DNA of 64,000 bases from Gammaproteobacteria bacterium (lineage in GTDB: Bacteria; Pseudomonadota; Gammaproteobacteria; Methylococcales; Methylomonadaceae): contig JAHJSQ010000127.1 in the NCBI GenBank assembly GCA_018830325.1, positions 25,702 through 89,701 on the forward strand, in the 5' to 3' direction. Each line of letters opens with the position of its first letter. Position 1 is the first letter of the stretch. The notes beneath the pieces are model-generated. The model searched no databases. It saw only the letters and a list, made by a program, of their open reading frames with translations, and was not told the DNA's origin. Below, one piece after another: positions 9,499-17,588 of this stretch. Position numbers and translations under genes: made by a program.

Positions 9499-11262
9499 TT
9501 AATGCGTATGGTCGCATTCGGCTAGAAAAGTCAGTAGGCTTTCTCGGTACTGGTAATAATCCGGGTGATCGAGCAAGGCTTGTCTTGTGCGCGGCCTTGG
9601 TAGGTCGATCGTTTCGATCTTGCCGATCTTCGCGTGCGGACCATTGGTCATCATCACGACCCGGTCGGCGAGCAGGATGGCCTCGTCGACATCGTGGGTC
9701 ACGACGATCGCGGTTACATGGGTTCGTTCCCAGACTTCCATCAGGACTTCCTGCAATTCCCAACGGGTCAGCGAATCGAGCATGCCGAATGGTTCGTCGA
9801 GCAATAACAGTTTCGGCGACAATGCAAAGGCGCGGGCAATGCCGACTCGTTGGCGCATTCCGTTGGAGAGGTCCGCCGCTTTTTTATCCATTGCATCGGC
9901 CAGTCCGACGCGGGTTAAGTAATATTCGACGATATCGTCGCGCTCGGATTGCGATGCATGCGGATAAACGTTGTCGACGCCGATCATGACGTTCTCGAAA
10001 GCGGTCAACCAGGGAAATAGGCTGGGCGATTGGAATACGACGCCCTTGTCCGGACCGGCACTGTCGATTTCTTTGTTATCCAGCACGATACCGCCTTCGG
10101 AAACGTCGGTCAGGCCTGCGGTCATCGACAGTACGGTCGATTTACCGCAGCCCGAATGGCCGATGATCGAGATGAACTCGCCTTTTTTGGCTAACATGTC
10201 GAACCCGTCTACCACTTTGACCGTGCCTTTACCGTCGGGTGTCGGGTAGATTTTCGAGAGTTGCGAGAATTCCAGATAACGCGGTCTGCCAAGGTCGTTT
10301 TGTTTGGGTTTTAAAGCTGAGATGTCCAATTTCCAATCGTTGCTGGTGTTGGGTCGAACATCCGGCAAAACAATGTTTTCTTTATCGGACGCGTCGGCTT
10401 TTTGCATACCGACACCCATCAAATAGCGAGTGATTTCGGCGCGGAGTTTCTTGAAGGTTTCATCGTGATTCAGCGCGGTTCGGCCGCGCGGTCTTGCCAA
10501 CGGAATCTTGAAGCTGGGCCCGAATGTCGCGCCGGGTCCGGGATTCAGTGCGATGACGCGATCGGCCATATAGATCGCCTCGTCGACATCGTTCGTGATC
10601 AAAATGACGGTTTTCTTTTCCGCTTGCCAAATTGCGAGGATTTCGTCCTGAAGTTTGCCGCGCGTCAGCGCATCTAATGCGCTCAAGGGTTCGTCCAACA
10701 ACAAGATATCGGGATTGGCGGCCAAGGCCCGGGCCACATTGACGCGTTGACGCATGCCGCCCGACAATTCGGCCGGTTTTTTGGTTATTGCAGCACCTAA
10801 ATTGACCATGCGTACGTATTTTTCGGTATGCGCTTTACGCCGGTCGGCAGGCCAATCCTTGAAGCGTTGATCGACGGCCAGTGCGACATTGTCGAATACG
10901 GTCAGCCAAGGCAGCAGCGAATAATTTTGAAAGACCACGCAACGGTCAGGCCCCGGTCCCTTGATCGGCCGGCCTTGTTTAAGCACCTCGCCGCTGTCGG
11001 CCTCGATCAATCCTGCGATCGTTGAGATCAGCGTGGTCTTGCCGCTGCCTGAAAAACCGACGATCGCGATAAATTCGCCTGCCTCGATGTCCAGATTGAT
11101 GTTTTTCAATACCGGCGTTTTACCCTTGCCCTCGCCGTAGGATTTATAAACGTTTTTGAGTTGTAAGAAAGGTTTCAAGGAATGGACCTTGGCTAAGGGT
11201 GCTGCGGGTGCCGGCGTGTCGATTGATTCGTCATCGATACGTAAGAGTCGGGATGTTTTCAT
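9499..11262 (-). CDS. nrtCD: Nitrate ABC transporter, fused double ATPase
   Basis: 587 residues holding two complete ABC ATPase domains in one chain. Domain one has Walker A GFSGSGKTT, signature LSGGMRQRV and Walker B LLLDEP. Domain two has Walker A GHSGCGKST, signature LSNGMRQRV and Walker B LLLLDEP. They are separated by a linker of about 60 residues. In cyanobacteria these are two proteins, NrtC and NrtD, and NrtC carries an extra solute-binding domain that is absent here. A GGAG ribosome site precedes the ATG. It lies 13 bases after nrtB and drives nitrate import together with the NrtB permease and NrtA binding protein. Confidence 0.88.
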   Translation of the reverse strand: MKTSRLLRIDDESIDTPAPAAPLAKVHSLKPFLQLKNVYKSYGEGKGKTPVLKNINLDIEAGEFIAIVGFSGSGKTTLISTIAGLIEADSGEVLKQGRPIKGPGPDRCVVFQNYSLLPWLTVFDNVALAVDQRFKDWPADRRKAHTEKYVRMVNLGAAITKKPAELSGGMRQRVNVARALAANPDILLLDEPLSALDALTRGKLQDEILAIWQAEKKTVILITNDVDEAIYMADRVIALNPGPGATFGPSFKIPLARPRGRTALNHDETFKKLRAEITRYLMGVGMQKADASDKENIVLPDVRPNTSNDWKLDISALKPKQNDLGRPRYLEFSQLSKIYPTPDGKGTVKVVDGFDMLAKKGEFISIIGHSGCGKSTVLSMTAGLTDVSEGGIVLDNKEIDSAGPDKGVVFQSPSLFPWLTAFENVMIGVDNVYPHASQSERDDIVEYYLTRVGLADAMDKKAADLSNGMRQRVGIARAFALSPKLLLLDEPFGMLDSLTRWELQEVLMEVWERTHVTAIVVTHDVDEAILLADRVVMMTNGPHAKIGKIETIDLPRPRTRQALLDHPDYYQYRESLLTFLAECDHTH

Positions 11263-11275
11263 GTCGGTCTCCGGG

Positions 11276-12292
11276 TCAGAGTGTTTTGCCGAAGGAGAAG
11301 GCTTGTTGCAGCGAATGCATGATGCGGTCCAGCATGAACCCGATGATGCCGATCGTGAATACCGCGACCATGATACGGCCTAAGGAATTCGAGCTGCCGT
11401 TTTGAAACTCGTCCCAGATAAACTTTCCAAGGCCTGGGTTTTGTGCGAGCATTTCGGCCGCGATCAGCACCATCCAGCCAACCCCAAGCGACATGCGCAT
11501 GCCGGTGAAGATATAGGGTAAGGCCGAGGGTAGTACGATCTTCTTGATCTGCGTGCTCCAGTTGAGACGAAGGACTTTGCCGACATTGACCAAATCCTTG
11601 TCGATCGACGAGACGCCGACCGCGGTGTTGATCAGCGTCGGCCATAACGAGCATAGCGTGACGGTAATTGCCGAGGTCAAAAAGGCTTTTTCGAACCATG
11701 AATCGTCCGTTGTGATGTAGACCGCGCTGACAACCAGCGTCACAATCGGCAACCAAGCGAGCGGCGAAACCGGTTTGAAGATCTGAATCATTGGGTTGAT
11801 CGCGGTATTAATGACCGGGCTCATGCCGCAAAGAATACCGAGCGGCACAGCAATCAATGTTGCAATGATAAAGCCCGTGAATACGGTATAAAGACTGGTC
11901 AAAATTTGGTCGAAGTAAGTCGGTTTGCCGGTATAGGGCCGTGTTTTGATTTCGGCTTGCGGGTCGCGCGCCAACTTTTGTTGATTGCGGATTTTTTGGC
12001 GCTCGTAGAATGCGGCCATTTTTTCTCTTTCGGCATGATGGGCGTCGATCAGTCCCTGCGCTTCATGCCATACGGCTTCAGGTCCCGGAATCGCGCCCAA
12101 ACTGGTTTGGATTTTTACGGCCGAGGCATTCCAAAGGCCAAGGAATACGATGAAAGCCAGTATCGGCACGATGATCGTCAAGCCGATTTGCCGCATTTGC
12201 TGCTGCGGATTTTCGCCTGTACAAAGCTTGACGAACGGTACGAACCAGGTTAGCCCGGTCACGTTGAAAAATTTGATTAATGTAGTCGACAT
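11276..12292 (-). CDS. nrtB: Nitrate ABC transporter permease
   Basis: 338 residues. Inner-membrane permease of the taurine/nitrate (SsuC/NrtB) class, with an N-terminal membrane helix, an unusually long charged stretch (about residues 65-115) facing one side, and a C-terminal block of about five helices carrying the EAA-type coupling loop (GVGWMVLIAAEMLAQNPGLG). The start at 12292 has AGAGG six bases upstream; the longer open frame has no ribosome site. Follows nrtA after a 443-base gap filled by repeat DNA and precedes the ATPase gene. Confidence 0.88.
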   Translation of the reverse strand: MSTTLIKFFNVTGLTWFVPFVKLCTGENPQQQMRQIGLTIIVPILAFIVFLGLWNASAVKIQTSLGAIPGPEAVWHEAQGLIDAHHAEREKMAAFYERQKIRNQQKLARDPQAEIKTRPYTGKPTYFDQILTSLYTVFTGFIIATLIAVPLGILCGMSPVINTAINPMIQIFKPVSPLAWLPIVTLVVSAVYITTDDSWFEKAFLTSAITVTLCSLWPTLINTAVGVSSIDKDLVNVGKVLRLNWSTQIKKIVLPSALPYIFTGMRMSLGVGWMVLIAAEMLAQNPGLGKFIWDEFQNGSSNSLGRIMVAVFTIGIIGFMLDRIMHSLQQAFSFGKTL

Positions 12293-12474
12293 GGTGAACC
12301 TCTTTGTCTGGCCAACGGTCATGTTTGGGCATGAATGTCTAAAAAATGGTGCGTCCTTGCGCCTAGGCGACATTCGATGTCACTATCGGAAGGGGTTGTT
12401 CTTTATTTAGGATTTCGTGATAAATAACGTCCTATTGCTTTGAGTTTTGTTGAGGGTTCGGCAACTCGCTTGCC

Positions 12475-12720
12475 AGGACGCCGTGAACCCAGCACCTAAA
12501 TTATGCAAGATAGTTACTATAGCCAAAGGGCCATGGAATTTAGGTGCTGGGTGAATACGTCCGTGTAGGTTTGACGGCGGAATCTGATTGCCATGGATGG
12601 CATGAATGCAGATTTTGCAGGAGCAAAAATCTGCCCTGCCGCCGACACTTGCCAATCGAGCAACCGAACCCTCCATAAAATGGGGAAGTTATTGAAGACC
12701 AAATCCTTACTTGTTTTATT
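12475..12720. repeat. B-like composite repeat hosting an A element
   Basis: The 443 bases between nrtA and nrtB hold no gene. They contain a sequence related to the family B elements seen elsewhere in the window: a GGACGCCGTGAA flank, then an inserted family A palindrome, then a TACGTCCGTGTAGG flank, an AGATTTTGC/GCAAAAATCT hairpin around 12610-12640, and a tail (CCGAACCCTCCATAAAATGG) shared with the copies near 19.7 and 38.5 kb. It lies inside the nitrate operon, so it is transcribed with it. Confidence 0.6.
12488..12551. mobile_element. Family A inverted-repeat element, copy 1
   Basis: 64 bp with perfect 15-bp inverted ends: CCCAGCACCTAAATT at 12488-12502 and its complement at 12537-12551. 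Flanked on both sides by TGAA (12484-12487 and 12552-12555). The equivalent sequence without the element is seen at about 44565-44580 (GCCGTGAATACGTCC), so this looks like an insertion with a short target duplication: 4 bp, or 2 bp if the adjoining A/T pair is counted in the ends. No coding capacity, so it would need a transposase from elsewhere. Confidence 0.65.
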
Positions 12721-12735
12721 CGTAGCGATGCGCCG

Positions 12736-14133
12736 TCATTGGCTGATTTTTCCGTCTTTCAATATTTCTTTGCCTTTCAGGCCGATCGCGAATTTCGTTA
12801 GGTATTCGTTCGGTTTGCTACCGTCGTAAACAATGTCGTCGATAAAATCAGCTTGCGGCGGTTTGAATCCGGTTTCGTTTTCAGGCGGAAAATCGGTTGC
12901 CTTGGCTTTGCCTTCGGCAATCAATTCTTTTGCGGCGGCTCTATAGATATCGGGGCGATAGACTTTTTTAGCCGTTTCTACGAACCATTCGTCGGATTTG
13001 TATTCGTTGATTTGGCCCCAGCGGCGCATTTGCGTCAGAAACCAGATTGCATCGCTGTAATAGGGATACGTGGCGTGATAACGGAAAAATACATTGAAAT
13101 CGGGCAGCGAACGGACATCGCCTTTTTCATATTCAAAAGATCCGGTCATGCTGTTAGCAATCACTTCGTAGTCGGCGCCGACATAACGGCTGTCGGAGAT
13201 AATCTTGGCCGCTTCCATGCGGTTCTTATTGTTTTCGGCGTCGAGCCAAATAGCCGCGCGAATCAGTGCCTTGACGACTGCCAAATGCGTGTTCGGGTTT
13301 TTATCGGCCCAGGTTTTACTGACACCGAATACTTTTTCCGGGTTGTTTCGCCAAATTTCATAATTGGTCACGACGGGTACCCCGATGCCTTTGAACACCG
13401 CTTGCTGGTTCCAAGGCTCACCGACGCAATAACCGTATATCGTGCCGGCTTCGAGCGTGGCCGGCATTTGCGGCGGCGGAGTGACCGACAGCAGCACATC
13501 GGCATTGAGTTGTCCGACCGTTTCGCCCGGCGGCGCGTAATAACCGGGTTGAACACCGCCGGCCGCCAGCCAATAACGCAGTTCGTAGTTATGCGTCGAA
13601 ACCGGAAACACCATGCCCATGTTGAACGGTTTGCCTTCGGCCTTGAATTTTTCGATCACCGGTTTCAAAGATTCGGCTTTGATTGGATGCACCGGCTTGC
13701 CGTCTTGCATTGGTACATGCGGTTTCATTTGTTGCCAGATGTCGTTCGAAACGGTCACGGCATTGCCGTTTAGGTCCATGCTAAACGCGGTAATCACATC
13801 GGCTTTCGTGCCGAAACCAATTGTCGCGCCCAAGGGTTGTCCCGCTAGCATATGCGCGCCGTCCAACTCGCCGTTGATGACGCGGTCGAGCAAAACTTTC
13901 CAATTAGCTTGGGCTTCTAATTGCACATAAAGGCCTTCATCTTCGAAAAACCTTTTTTCATAGGCGATGGCCAAGGGCGCCATATCGGTTAGCTTAATGA
14001 AACCTAATTTCAGGTCTTCTTTTTCGAGGTTTTCTACCGAAGCAGCATTCGTGCTTGCCAAAAGCAAAAAGGCTGTGGTAGCCGTTAATACGGTCGGTCG
14101 TCGTTTAGTGTTGGATACTAAGTTTGAGTTCAT
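12736..14133 (-). CDS. nrtA: Nitrate ABC transporter substrate-binding protein
   Basis: 465 residues. Member of the NrtA/CmpA periplasmic binding family that delivers nitrate (or nitrite) to NrtB. The N-terminus has a KRRPTVL twin-arginine-like segment followed by a hydrophobic stretch ending near TNAAS, so export may be by Tat (inference). The mature protein shows the family's [22 protein letters not shown] opening and [10 protein letters not shown] ligand-loop region. A start at 14133 gives the signal peptide directly; upstream in-frame codons fall in the leader structure described below. First gene of the operon. Confidence 0.9.
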   Translation of the reverse strand: MNSNLVSNTKRRPTVLTATTAFLLLASTNAASVENLEKEDLKLGFIKLTDMAPLAIAYEKRFFEDEGLYVQLEAQANWKVLLDRVINGELDGAHMLAGQPLGATIGFGTKADVITAFSMDLNGNAVTVSNDIWQQMKPHVPMQDGKPVHPIKAESLKPVIEKFKAEGKPFNMGMVFPVSTHNYELRYWLAAGGVQPGYYAPPGETVGQLNADVLLSVTPPPQMPATLEAGTIYGYCVGEPWNQQAVFKGIGVPVVTNYEIWRNNPEKVFGVSKTWADKNPNTHLAVVKALIRAAIWLDAENNKNRMEAAKIISDSRYVGADYEVIANSMTGSFEYEKGDVRSLPDFNVFFRYHATYPYYSDAIWFLTQMRRWGQINEYKSDEWFVETAKKVYRPDIYRAAAKELIAEGKAKATDFPPENETGFKPPQADFIDDIVYDGSKPNEYLTKFAIGLKGKEILKDGKISQ

Positions 14134-14162
14134 GGTCGGTTCCGCAAATATAAAATTCAGGC

Positions 14163-14218
14163 AAAAAAAGGCGTCTGCCATGCGATACGAGGGGGGGTAT
14201 CGCATGAGAGACGCCTTT
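14163..14218 (-). terminator. Leader terminator of the nitrate operon (probable attenuator)
   Basis: On the minus strand, 30 bases before the nrtA start, a long hairpin is followed by seven Ts. Arms: AAAGGCGTCT (14209-14218) with its complement (14167-14176), then after a two-base mismatch an inner stem CATGCGATAC (14197-14206) with its complement (14179-14188). The loop is C-rich. It has every property of an intrinsic terminator but lies between promoter and first gene, so expression of the operon would require readthrough. Confidence 0.82.
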
Positions 14219-14227
14219 GTCCGGTTT

Positions 14228-14265
14228 GCTCGACAGTGAGCTTGTCAGTTACTCCATCGTTGGAG
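14228..14265 (-). promoter_or_regulatory. Tandem hexaloop hairpins, candidate ANTAR (NasT) binding RNA
   Basis: Reading the minus strand, CTCC-AACGAT-GGAG (14265-14252) is followed after ten bases by GCTC-ACTGTC-GAGC (14241-14228). Each is a 4-bp stem with a six-base loop having A at position 1 and G at position 4. That paired A1/G4 hexaloop pattern is the published recognition motif of ANTAR-domain antiterminators such as NasR and NasT, and it sits just before a terminator in a nitrate assimilation leader. No nasS/nasT genes are in the window. Confidence 0.75.
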
Positions 14266-14281
14266 ATTTATTAATATTTAA

Positions 14282-14296
14282 GCAAATGGAATGCCA
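14282..14296 (-). promoter_or_regulatory. Candidate sigma-54 promoter of the nitrate operon
   Basis: The minus strand reads TGGCATTCCATTTGC, matching the -24/-12 RpoN pattern with GG and GC separated by exactly ten bases. Transcription would start about 12 bases downstream, near 14270, just before the first leader hairpin. This fits nitrogen-controlled transcription by RpoN with NtrC. Confidence 0.72.
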
Positions 14297-14447
14297 ATAG
14301 TGAGATGGTTTCGGGACGGTAATTAATAGTTCAATGATAACAATAGACTATGGTTGGATTGGATTTGAGAAGGGAGTAAGGGCGGTTTTCCCCAGGGCAA
14401 GCGATGACATGATTTAGTGCAGCGATATTCATTGCCAGGGTAGTACG

Positions 14448-14462
14448 GCACCAAATGTGTGC
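14448..14462. promoter_or_regulatory. Candidate NtrC-binding site
   Basis: GCACCAAATGTGTGC: perfect GCAC and GTGC half-sites separated by seven bases, the spacing of NtrC enhancers. It lies about 180 bases upstream of the predicted start, a usual enhancer distance for a sigma-54 promoter. A short match, so chance cannot be excluded. Confidence 0.45.
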
Positions 14463-14564
14463 GTTGACGTTAGAAGAACGGTTTCGAGCAGATTATTCTC
14501 TTTTGATTGAAAAAACGTCTAAGCACAAAAGGTAAGGGGTGCGTCTACCGAGGACCGCCGTTCA

Positions 14565-14629
14565 CCCAGCACCTAAATTATTCCAGATAGTTAATCATAG
14601 CCAATGGGCTATGGAATTTAGGTGCTGGG
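14565..14629. mobile_element. Family A inverted-repeat element, copy 2
   Basis: 65 bp with perfect 15-bp inverted ends (14565-14579 and 14615-14629) and an inner CATAGCC/GGCTATGG dyad. Embedded in a B-like repeat running to about 14755 that includes the AGATTTTGC/GCAAAAATCT hairpin and ends CCATACCTTAA. Flanks are TTCA and TAAA, so no exact target duplication here. Bases 14757-14996 show no gene. Confidence 0.6.
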
Positions 14630-14996
14630 TAAACTCATCCATGGGGCTTGACGGCAGCAATCGAACGCCGGGATGGCGTGAATGCAGATTTTGCAGGAGC
14701 AAAAATCTGCCATGCTGCCGACATCCTCGCTAGCCATACCCCATACCTTAATAAAGTTAACTAATTTTTGAGTATAAAGGGAGTAAAATAACTCAGTGGA
14801 GATTCTTTGGTCCGGCTAATCTACCATAGCAATATATACACTCAGCTATTTCTAATTCAATGTCTGACTAGAGCGAAAATATGGAATGCGGAATTCGGCA
14901 CCGACAGAAAAGATTAGGGAAACGCCAAAGTGCATTAGCGAAAATTGCTCATGTGCCGGCTGGGTAGAGATGCTCCTCTTATTATCCGATCCTTAT

Positions 14997-15071
14997 TATA
15001 TCTTTCGCAGTGCAAATTTCGGCAAAGCTTAGGGGCATTCCAGTGCCGAATTTTGATCTATGAAGAGTATA
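14997..15071. mobile_element. Short family B MITE, copy 3
   Basis: 75 bp. The left end TATATCTTTCGCAGTGCAAA and, reading back from the right end, TATACTCTTCATAGATCAAA are imperfect inverted repeats that match the two ends of the longer copies at 44.5 and 48.3 kb, with the interior nearly all missing. It ends 19 bases before the start codon of the downstream oxidoreductase, so it probably forms part of that gene's leader. Confidence 0.6.
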
Positions 15072-15090
15072 TCGTCAAAGGTGCGTCATT

Positions 15091-16785
15091 ATGAATCCAA
15101 ACAAAAAACGTATCCTCATCGTCGGCGGCGTCGCCGGCGGAGCGACTTGCGCGGCGCGTGCGCGGAGACTTTGCGAAACCTGCGATATCGTCGTGTTCGA
15201 ACGAGGCCAACACGTTTCGTTCGCCAATTGCGGCCTGCCTTATTTCGTCGGTGACGTAATCGAGTCCGAAGCAAAGCTGCTAGTGGCTAGTCCGGATTTG
15301 TTTGAGCACCGTTTCAATATCGAAGTTCATACCGAAACCGAAGTCACGCGCATTAATCGGCAAGCGCGAACGATAGAAGTGCGTGATTTGAAAACGGATA
15401 CGTACCGCGAAGAAGCCTATGATGCCCTGGTTTTGGCGACCGGCGCCCAGCCGATCCGTCCGCCCTTGCCGGGCATCGATCTGCCGGATGTCTATGTTTT
15501 GCGCAATATTCCGGATAGTCGAAAGATCAAAGCCGCCACTGCTCAGGCAACGCGCGCCCTGATCGTCGGAGGTGGTTTCATCGGACTCGAAATGGCCGAA
15601 AATCTGGTGGCATTGGGACTCGATGTCACATTACTCGAATTGGCCGATCAAGTGCTGCCGCCGTTGGATGCTGAAATGGCAAGCTATGCCTCGGAGAGGC
15701 TGAGAGCCAACGGCGTCGAATTGAGACTCGGCGAAAGTGCCGTGTCTTTCGAACGGCACCCGGAGCGCGGTTTGATCTTGCATACCTCGAAAGGCGTAAC
15801 GCTCAACACCGATCTAGTCATCCTGGGCATCGGCGTGCGCCCCGAATCCACGCTGGCTCGGGAGGCCGGATTGGAACTGGGCGAGCTCGGCGGAATCCGG
15901 GTCGATTCTTACATGCGCACGAACGATCCGGCGATTTGGGCGGTCGGCGATGTCGTCGAAGTCAAAAATCGGGTCACCGGGCAATGGCAACTGGTCCCGC
16001 TCGCGGGACCCGCGAACCGGCAGGGAAGGGTTGCGGCTACGGCAATCATTCATGATTTTTCATGCGGAGAAAAAGAAGCATTGCCGCCCTTGGTTTTTGA
16101 CGGCGTGTTGGGAACCGCCGTATGCGAGGTTTTCGGGCTCACCGTTGCCTGCACCGGCGCCAGCGAAAAACTATTGAAGCGGCTCGGCAAGGATTTCGAG
16201 AAGGTCTATTTGCATCCCGGTCACCATGCAGGTTATTTTCCCGGCGCGAAACCGATACACATCAAATTATTGTTCTCGAAGACGGATAACAAGATCTTGG
16301 GCGCGCAAGCCGTCGGCGAGAAGGATGTCACGCGGCCGATCGACGTCATCGCGACGGCGCTGATGCAAGGAGCCACGATATTCGATCTGGAGAATCTGGA
16401 GCTATGTTATGCGCCGCAGTTCGGTGCGGCCAAAGACCCGGTCAACGTCGCCGGCATGTTGGCCGGTAACCATCAGCGCGGCGATTTTCCTTTGGCGAAC
16501 TGGGACGAGCTGGAGACAACCCCGGCCTTGTTGGTCGATGTGCGCGGCCCGGACGAATATACCCGAGGACATATTCCGGTAGCGCAAAACTTACCGCTGG
16601 AATCGTTACGCGACCGCATTCACGAGTTACCGACGGATCGTGATATCTGGTTGATCTGCGGTGTCGGCCAGCGCGCTTATTATGCGTATCGTCTGTTGAC
16701 GCAAAACGGCCTACGGGTCAAAGTTCTGTCCGGCGGCATGAAAACCTATCAAGCAATGATTTGGGCGAAGGATGCTCCAGAATAG
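15091..16785 (+). CDS. CoA-disulfide-reductase-like flavoprotein with C-terminal rhodanese domain
   Basis: 564 residues. FAD/NAD(P)-dependent oxidoreductase of the CoA-disulfide reductase / NADH oxidase branch: N-terminal GGVAGGATCAAR FAD motif, the single redox Cys47 in SFANCGLPY, a second nucleotide motif (LIVGGGFIGLEMAENL) and a dimerisation domain. The last 100 residues are a rhodanese domain with active-site Cys523 in CGVGQR. Fusions of this type reduce CoA disulfides, persulfides or polysulfides; the substrate here is not settled. AAGGTG serves as ribosome site. Converges on the znu-like genes, 25 bases apart. Confidence 0.85.
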   Translation: MNPNKKRILIVGGVAGGATCAARARRLCETCDIVVFERGQHVSFANCGLPYFVGDVIESEAKLLVASPDLFEHRFNIEVHTETEVTRINRQARTIEVRDLKTDTYREEAYDALVLATGAQPIRPPLPGIDLPDVYVLRNIPDSRKIKAATAQATRALIVGGGFIGLEMAENLVALGLDVTLLELADQVLPPLDAEMASYASERLRANGVELRLGESAVSFERHPERGLILHTSKGVTLNTDLVILGIGVRPESTLAREAGLELGELGGIRVDSYMRTNDPAIWAVGDVVEVKNRVTGQWQLVPLAGPANRQGRVAATAIIHDFSCGEKEALPPLVFDGVLGTAVCEVFGLTVACTGASEKLLKRLGKDFEKVYLHPGHHAGYFPGAKPIHIKLLFSKTDNKILGAQAVGEKDVTRPIDVIATALMQGATIFDLENLELCYAPQFGAAKDPVNVAGMLAGNHQRGDFPLANWDELETTPALLVDVRGPDEYTRGHIPVAQNLPLESLRDRIHELPTDRDIWLICGVGQRAYYAYRLLTQNGLRVKVLSGGMKTYQAMIWAKDAPE

Positions 16786-16810
16786 GCACTGATTTTTCAA
16801 CCATAATCAG

Positions 16811-17584
16811 TCATCGCCCTTTGTCACGAAAGAAAATCGATGCTAGAAACAAAACTACGCTGGCGATAATGATCAACGGACCAGCCGAAATGCCGGTGAC
16901 GCCAAAGGCAAGGATGCCGAGCGCGCAAGCAATGGCGCCGGCAATTGAACTGATGACGGTATATTGTTCCAGGCCGTTGCTGAGGTTTTTGGCCGTGCAA
17001 GCCGGAATGGCTAAGAGCGCCGCGGTCATCAGCCCTCCGACGATGCGCACGCCTATCGCGACGGTGATCGCAATACAGATAAGATAAATCGCATCATTGC
17101 GTTTTATATTTGCGCCGTTGGTTTGCGCCAGGTCGGCGGATATTCCGGATAAAACCAAAGGGGCGTAAATCGATTTGATCACCCCGAAAAGCCCCATACA
17201 GATTAATACTGTGATCAATACCGTCGCAGGCGATATTTGTGAAATATCACCGAGCAAGGCGATTTCGGTTTTTTCCTCGGGCAGAAACAAAAAAGCGGTT
17301 GCCAACGCGCCAGAAAACACCACGGCGGTCAGCGCCTCGGGATGCAGCCGGGTTTTTTGCTCCAAAAGCCAGATGATCGCTACACCGCCGGTCAAAAATA
17401 GTAGCGCGCCGAGCGATACGTCGAAGTCGTAAAGTAAAGCCAGGGCTACGCCAGGCAGCGTCAAATGGCCAAGAGCTCCGCCCATCAACGCCATGCGTTT
17501 GGTAAGCATCAACGAACCCATGTAACCGGCAACCGCGCCGATTGCGCAGCCGATAATCAGAGCAAGCAAGATCGTTTCTAACAT
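16811..17584 (-). CDS. znuB: Zinc/manganese-type ABC transporter permease
   Basis: 257 residues, almost entirely hydrophobic with about eight membrane helices, of the ABC-3 family that imports Zn, Mn or Fe. Contains the conserved helix region beginning GGALGHLTLPGVALA and a second GISADLAQTNG segment. It follows the ATPase gene after four bases, so they are cotranscribed. No binding protein (ZnuA) and no Zur/Fur regulator gene is adjacent. Metal specificity cannot be read from the sequence, so the symbol is by similarity of type. Confidence 0.75.
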   Translation of the reverse strand: MLETILLALIIGCAIGAVAGYMGSLMLTKRMALMGGALGHLTLPGVALALLYDFDVSLGALLFLTGGVAIIWLLEQKTRLHPEALTAVVFSGALATAFLFLPEEKTEIALLGDISQISPATVLITVLICMGLFGVIKSIYAPLVLSGISADLAQTNGANIKRNDAIYLICIAITVAIGVRIVGGLMTAALLAIPACTAKNLSNGLEQYTVISSIAGAIACALGILAFGVTGISAGPLIIIASVVLFLASIFFRDKGR

Positions 17585-17588
17585 AATT

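Noticed and set aside
12475..12720. CRISPR array
   Set aside because: The repeats here and at 14.5, 19.4 and 38.4 kb are single inverted-repeat elements separated by kilobases, with no regular spacers and no cas genes anywhere in the window.
12853..13773. A 306-codon open frame opposite nrtA
   Set aside because: It lies wholly inside nrtA on the other strand, has no ribosome site and its protein is a low-complexity shadow rich in Phe, Gly and Arg. nrtA has full family motifs.
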